A stretch of 64,000 bases of DNA from Tribonema minus (taxonomy: Eukaryota > Sar > Xanthophyceae > Tribonematales > Tribonemataceae), in the NCBI GenBank assembly GCA_017506865.1, contig JAFCMP010000117.1, forward strand, positions 62,001-126,000. Reading direction: 5' to 3'. The notes below the pieces were generated by a model. The model worked only from the letters and a program-made list of their open reading frames with translations, was not told the DNA's origin and searched no databases. Made by a program: the position numbers and the translations under genes. Position 1 is the stretch's first letter. Each line of letters starts with the position of its first letter. Positions 58,310 through 64,000 of the stretch are shown here, one piece after another.

Positions 58310-59100
58310 TTGAAATTGAATGATGATTATCAAAGAAATTACACCATGATGATCATCCTCATGGGAGTGCGCACCCGACGACAGGATCTGGAGCAGATGA
58401 TCAATCATTTAGTGTGAAGTGATTTCTGTCATTTATGACTACTGTTACAGTAACTGTTGCTGTAACAGTAACTGCATCATGATTTGTGTTCAACTTGATG
58501 GCATTGCTTTCTTTTAGAAGAGAAATCCGTGTGTACTCACAATGTGGCTCCAGCGGTTCCCCATGGCAATTTGGGTGGAAACAATGGTCCAGTCTTCCTC
58601 CGGCGTGAACATATCATTGTTTCGTCCACTTCACTCTGCATTGCTTCGCACTCCGCGTGATCCTGTTGGAGACCTCACTGCCAGGCCGTGTCTTACCCTT
58701 GTTGGTCAGCTCAATCAATAGAGCGTCCTCCTCCTGCGTCCAGCGTCCCTGGTGTGCAGGGAAGAAGGGGCAGAGAGCCTTAGGGTCTGGCATGCTAGTC
58801 GTCAAGCTATGAAGAATCTGATGCACAGAGGGGCGCGGCGCGTAGGTCTATAGGTCAAAGAGGACTGCAGTGGAGCCGGACTCGCGGCGGGACATACGTG
58901 CAAAACAGAAACCAGCACGGGGAGAGAGAGCGAGTGCGAGTCCGAGCAAGGTGTGTCTTTAACCAAAGAATCGCGTTGAAGGCAGCAGCACTAGGAAGCA
59001 CTGCAACGCTGCGGCAGGGTCGGTGGTTTAGCTAGCAGACGATAAATTGCCGCCTCACCCACCTTTATGAGGTCCGGTCGCACCGCATCGCACCACGCCG
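58310..59100 (-). pseudogene. Broken tandem copy of the MYB exons
   Basis: The block 57155-57960 is repeated at about 58310-59080. On the minus strand the copy keeps GRWTQEEDALLIELTNKG, then SAKQCRVKWTKQ and a stop. A deletion has removed the end of repeat 2, and after it PEEDWTIVSTQIAMGNRWSHI with its GTGAGT donor is still readable in another frame. A relic of the end of exon 1 (RPDLIK and GTGAG) is at 59045-59085. The copy lies 5' of the intact gene. Confidence 0.85.
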
Positions 59101-60925
59101 CCGCCGCCGCTGCTGCCAGGATTTGCTCGCTCTACGGCGCTCGCGCCAGACCGCCTTGCTGCCTCAGGCTGCACGTATGCGTCGTATGCGAGATCAGATC
59201 TCTTTTTTGTAAACGCCGAACATCACATAAAGCTCCGCTACCAAAGGTTCGCTGTTAAAAACGGTTTTCGGCTGGCGCGGCGCTATCTGGCCAGCCATCG
59301 CCATCTGACGCAGCATAGTGAATGCATGCGTCTCACCACGCCGCACTAGCACGCAAGCGCAAGCACGCAAGCAAGCGAAAGCTTTTTTTCGAGAGACACA
59401 GACGCACGAGGAGCCTTATACTTGCAGTAAGTAACCTGTTTTTACGCGCAGCTATCCTCAACGGCCAGGGCCAGCGGCTGTGTGTGCTTGCCTGCGTGCT
59501 ATGGCGCACGGCTGTGCATGTTTGCGCAAGCTAAATAGCCTCTGGAGGAGAGAAAAGAATTGAAGAAGCTGAAATGGGCCTGGTTAGCAGACCTGGGGAA
59601 GACGACGGTATGATACATATTCAAAAGTTACTGGCAAGCGTATCACTATCGTAGTAGGAGATCGATCGATACTAGGACATCGATCGACGTCGTGTCGACC
59701 GCCCCTTCTACCGCACTTGACCTTCTTGAAGTTACTCAGTAGTAACTGTTAAGAGGATCGTCTAGTTGGGTGGGGAGTTTTGTGTGTGCACTTACTGTAG
59801 TACGGAGGAACCCGGCCCGGCCCGGCCCGGATACTATGCTACTATGACAGCCTGAAAGATACAGCGAATGTCAGTGCACCATGATTGATTCAACCTACAA
59901 TACAGCTGTATCATAATGATACTGATATCATAATGATTCAAAGTTTGATGGCGATCGCATCAAATTGGCTTGAATGACATGTCGTCACAGCACCATGCCT
60001 CCGAGTCCACTGGCAACTTCAAGACAAGTAACAGCATCGTCACACAGCACCAATGCACAGCATCATTCATGAGTGCTGCAATCTCTGAACTTCGTACTAC
60101 TACTATTGTGATATGTTATATCATATGTACCATTGGCAAGTGACACCGTGCCAGACCATGACTGCAGTGCAGCTAGTACAGCTGAGCTGCTGCCAGGTCA
60201 TGCACGGACAGTGTCGGCGACATTGCCGCTTGGTACCAGCGACGCACAGCATGGCACTGCACAGTGACTCACTGACAGTCACGCTCAGGCAGCTGCAGCA
60301 GCTGCCAGAAACTTGACGTCATATAAGGTCAGTAAGCCATCGTGCTAAGTAACTTGCAGGAGATTTGAAGCAGCTTTTCATTTACAGTTTGCCTGTGCAA
60401 GACGCGTCTGACAAAATGTGTTCGGCGCTGCGACGCTGAGCTAGTCTGAGATGCAGCGCTCGTGTACATGTCATCCAGCGCAGCTTGCCCACCATATGGC
60501 ACAGGACTGCGCGCGCAGAGTGCCAATCAAATTCAAACTTGAAGTGACGCACGCTGTGCCACAATCCCACAGTGGCTGGTACCATCGCAGTTTTGCCCAA
60601 CTTCAAGTTTAAGCCGTCCCTGTGCCCCCAGATCCACTGCGCACTCGCAACGCACTGCTGCCAGCGCGCAGCCAGACTGTCAGCAAGCTGAGTGCGGCGG
60701 CGCCGTGGGGCGGGCCTCAACTTCAACGTATCACCACTAGCCTGCTTAAAGAGCCTGCGAACGCATTACCTGCCTACCTACGCGCTTCCGGCGTCGGACG
60801 CCGTCCCACTCATGCTACATGCTACGAAAAAAACAGTCCCGGCTCATCACGAGCATAAAAACGTCAGGCACCGCGTGACGCGACGGCGTGCCCAGTGCGC
60901 ACATCACGCGCTGCTGTCACAGTGC
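59101..60925. other. Spacer between the MYB copy and the amidase gene
   Basis: No exon seen. It contains a (CCCGG)4 repeat at 59811-59830, GATCGATCGAT-type palindromes at 59661-59695 and a run of ATGATA/TATCAT repeats at 59905-59940. The missing first MYB exon could lie in the left part. Confidence 0.45.
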
Positions 60926-63900
60926 TCACTGATCTACGTGGCCCTCCGGGGGCGTCTGCGCGCCGGACGGCACGGCGTCCTCCTTGCCGGCAACGGCCGG
61001 CTTCGAGTTGGGGATGCCGGGCACGGGGCACTCCGCCGTGCCGGCGGTGCTGCGCGTGACGGCCTCCGCGGTGGCGCGCGCCGCCTCCGGGTCGTTGACC
61101 CACTGGTGGTAGAACTGTTGCAGAGCAGGGCAGGGGGGGGGGGGGGCACGCGAGGCGGTGGGGCAAACAAGTCTTGTTGAACATCGTGACGGTCCCTCGC
61201 TATCGGCTGCAATCATGATGGTCCCATGCGTACAGTTCGGAGGCTGTGCGGCAGCTGGTGGTGTCTTCAAGCAGCCTGAGGGCGCCGCCATGCCCTGTGC
61301 TGTGAGAGGCTTGTGAAACGGCAGTGCAGCGCCAACGTCCCAACCTCGCCTCAAGTATGTGCTCGCGACATCAGCCGACGCCGACCACGAAGAAGGGGTC
61401 ATGACTCATTAGGCTGCTGCGCAGGTGTGCCCCGATGGCGCCTTCAACGTGTGACTTGCCAGCATAGCAGCGCTAATCTGATCACTCCAGTACAGACTGA
61501 GTGCGCGTGCAAATGCACGCACCGACAGGCAGGCGCCTTTCAGTGGAGAAATCATGCAGAACCCTTACAAGAAGTACCAGCAGTAGTAGTACTTCACCAT
61601 GTGAGGGGGGGGGTTATCCGCAGACGTGCTTGAAAGTGAAAACAGTACTTCAGAGGCACGGCCGGTCTTCTGCATCTAAAGTCTTTGATCAAATGCGGCT
61701 CAAAAACGTGCATGGGGACTGCTGAATGCACGTTTTTGTATGCGGCAGATGCTGCCGCAACATGGGCTTGAAGTTCACTACGAGCTGCGCGCTGCCACCC
61801 ACCGTGAACGGGCACTCCGCCTTGCCCTCGCTGCCCTCGCCGCTGTTGATGCAGCCCGTGTAGCCGCGGTGCAGCAGCTTGAATATGTGGTTCTGGCTCT
61901 GCGCGTGCATCCTGCGCGCATGGAGGGGGGCGCGACACAGGGCGCAGCGTCAGCGCTCAGCGGTCGCAACGAGCGCAAATGCAGTGGGGCGTGCAGGTTG
62001 TCGCCGCGCAGCGCGGCAGCGCCGGCAATGTCTGTCAACCGGTCCGGGCTTTGCGCGCGCGTGTGTCAGCCCTCGCCGGCAGCAGCGCTCGGCAGCAGCT
62101 TCAATATAGCGCGTGCGCGTCACAGGCGGGGCGCTGACGGGCGGCGGTACCGACCTCTTCCGCAGCACTCTAACTTTGATGGACAAGAAGGTGCGCGGGG
62201 GGGGGGGGGGGTTCGGTGTGCGCCCTGCCTAGCTTCAAGGTTGCAGGCATCGTCATTGAGTCAGTGCTCAGCAACCGCGCGGCGGCTTGCAGGCACATCC
62301 CGGACGTGCCGCGATGCAGCACCAGCGATCAGCGCAGCCTGGCTGGATCTCTGACCGCGCGCCCTGCGGCTTTCGTGCGCGCTGCCGTCGGAGGGCAGGC
62401 TCGGCGCAAGCGTGCAGCGGTAGCCTACTGAGTGCGCGTCCGCGGCGCGGTCGAGGTTGCGGCAGCCCCGGCGCATGCACGGCATGCACCGGGGCTGGGG
62501 GCTGTCGCGTGTTCAACGGGGGGTGGCCGCCCGAGATTTTGTGCTGGCCTTGTGCGTTTTCTTGGACGAATCGGGGCGCGAGCACCAGCAGGCGATGTCG
62601 AACGATGTCGAAGTGCTGAGAGTTGCAAACTCGGACACAGCTAAACTACAAGTTGGGTATGGCGGGGCAGGCTGTCCGCTGCGCGTGCAAGCTCCAGATT
62701 CAACTCAAACTGGCAGCAATCTTTCAAAAGACAAAATGCGCTGCATGCACACACTCTGAGCGCTGACAGTTCTAGTAACCTCAGCGCTCATAAGCTCGAG
62801 GTCGCTGCCCAAGTATGGGTGAGCAATGCGGTGCACATGTGACGCCGTCAAAAGCCCTTGTTGATGATCCGATGCGCGTGGGACTGATGACGTGGAGGCA
62901 ACTTCAAGTTTGATTATGAAATGTGCGGCTCTGCTGGCGACTCTGGCCTCGCCAGTCGCCGCCCGCTTCAACTTTAACCCTTCACGCGCGAAGAGCGCCG
63001 GCAAAAGCCCTGCCCGCACAGATCTACCGGTGCGCCACGGGTATGCCACTAGCTGCTGCACGCGCTCACGCAGGCGAACGGGAACTTCAACTTTAACAGT
63101 TTTCAGCTATCGCATGTCACCTGAACTGGCGGATGGCGAACTTGGAGCAGACTGCGTACTGCACGCCCATCTCCTCCTCCCCCGTCTCGCCCAGCGTGCG
63201 ACCGTCGTAGCTGATGATCGCGCTGTGCCCAAAGTAGGAGTAAACGCCTGCGTGCAGCGCGTGCAAGACGCAGCAAGCAGCGCTCAGCACTGAACTCTTT
63301 GTGCAGACATTCAAATGGTACCGAAATCAAATCTCACGCAGGACATCATCCTGGTCTCTGGCAATGTGGCGGTTTACGGCCTAGCCCTAACTATAACGCT
63401 AAGGGAGCAGGTGGATGCCGCAGATGCGCAGCCCGCAGCAGCATCGCCCGCCACACGCGTGAATGCCTTGCAGGGCAGAGAGCAGCGACCGATGCTCGAA
63501 AGCGCGGCGCATCGCCGTGAGCTGCTGCGAGTGGCCGCGCGCGCTGCCAGTGCCGGCAGCGCCGCGCGCAGAGCACGAGTGCGCAACGCAGCAGGCCTCC
63601 GGCGCGCACCAGAACACGTGCAATGTGCACGGTGCGCTAGATGGTGATGATGACTATGTGATTTGGCTCAGTGTGTAGACAGCGGCAGAGTGCTGCGTGC
63701 AGAAGAGATGGACGTATGTGGCCGAGGCACGTTGCCTCGAGGGCGCGTCGGCCAAAGGCAGACCGCAGCGAGCACGCTCAGCCTATGAGTGTCCAGCCCA
63801 GGAGTGTCATATTTGCCATGACCGGAACTATGTACATGGCCGGTGAACCCCAACACATTGACCCACGCAAACCTCAACGCAAGTGTCACAACTGCAACTG

Positions 63901-64000
63901 CAGACGACTGTGGCGGGGGCGCTCACCGTCGAAGCCCGCGGCGTTGGCGACGGCGACGTAGCAGTTGTTCATGAACGCCATCGCCTTGGCGACCAGGATC
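60926..64000 (-). CDS. amiE: Aliphatic amidase (AmiE type), C-terminal part
   Basis: Four minus-strand exons splice in phase: from beyond the right edge to 63927, then 63247-63121, 61911-61803 and 61114-60926. They encode [34 protein letters not shown] with [30 protein letters not shown] with AECPF, and [29 protein letters not shown]. This is the C-terminal half of AmiE/AmiF-type aliphatic amidases of the nitrilase superfamily, which release ammonia from short amides. The catalytic Glu-Lys-Cys are upstream and outside the window, so activity cannot be judged. The family is mainly bacterial; four in-phase introns and local codon usage show a settled nuclear gene, and old transfer is an inference. 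The C-terminus has a short Ser/Pro-rich extension. The last exon is preceded by a 14-base C tract on the sense strand. Confidence 0.9.
61133..61146 (-). other. C14 tract before the last amidase exon
   Basis: On the sense strand this reads C14 followed by TGCCCTGCTCTGCAACAG and the exon. It is the likely polypyrimidine tract for that acceptor. Confidence 0.6.

Noticed and set aside
60329..60726. Minus-strand open frames near the amidase end
   Set aside because: No family resemblance, interrupted frames, and they lie past the amidase stop.

Overview
This window is nuclear DNA from a eukaryote with GT-AG introns and GC-rich coding exons. I could rebuild ten protein-coding genes and gene fragments exon by exon; except where stated, every splice phase closes. 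The organism looks like a flagellated alga with a red-lineage secondary plastid (a haptophyte is my best guess, another red-plastid group is possible). It has a TTLL1-type tubulin polyglutamylase and CFAP77, both ciliary proteins, and a thylakoid-lumen protein whose leader runs ER signal, then an Ala-Ala-Ser/Phe cleavage site, then a transit stretch, then an RR-type lumen signal. Taxonomy is inferred from these genes only.

Layout, left to right: a duplicated repeat region and a partial TTLL1-like gene (- strand, to 4146); a Sec23/Sec24-like vWA protein (-, 5740-10081); a lumen protein (-, 10482-13111); a small unrecognised two-exon gene (+, 13702-15051); the XPF/ERCC4 repair nuclease (+, 16859-21209); the nucleoporin NUP160 in 12 exons (-, 22749-33223, 1700 codons by my model); a five-exon Crypton-type tyrosine recombinase (-, 34269-39956); CFAP77 (+, 40228-42828); a very large gene joining an acidic disordered N-terminus, a PHD finger, ankyrin repeats and a HECT ubiquitin ligase (+, 43602-53158); a three-repeat MYB factor (-, 55553-58125) with a broken tandem copy beside it; and the C-terminal part of a bacterial-type aliphatic amidase (-, 60926 to the right edge).

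The most unusual theme is structural. Next to functional exons lie decayed local copies of exon ends, several still carrying the 5' splice site: TTLL1 exon 3, NUP160 exon 2 (at least three copies), one HECT exon (three copies), the last XPF exon (three copies past the stop codon), one Crypton exon (acceptor side), and two to three exons of the MYB gene. Introns also carry long pure C tracts just before 3' splice sites, a short palindromic motif (AACTTCAAGTT and relatives) is scattered through exons, introns and spacers, and telomere-type repeats occur internally, two of them as head-to-head palindromes near and inside the Crypton gene.

The genes do not form an operon or a pathway; they are a housekeeping set (DNA repair, nuclear pore, secretion, cilium, photosynthesis, ubiquitin signalling, transcription, nitrogen metabolism) with one mobile-element-derived gene among them.
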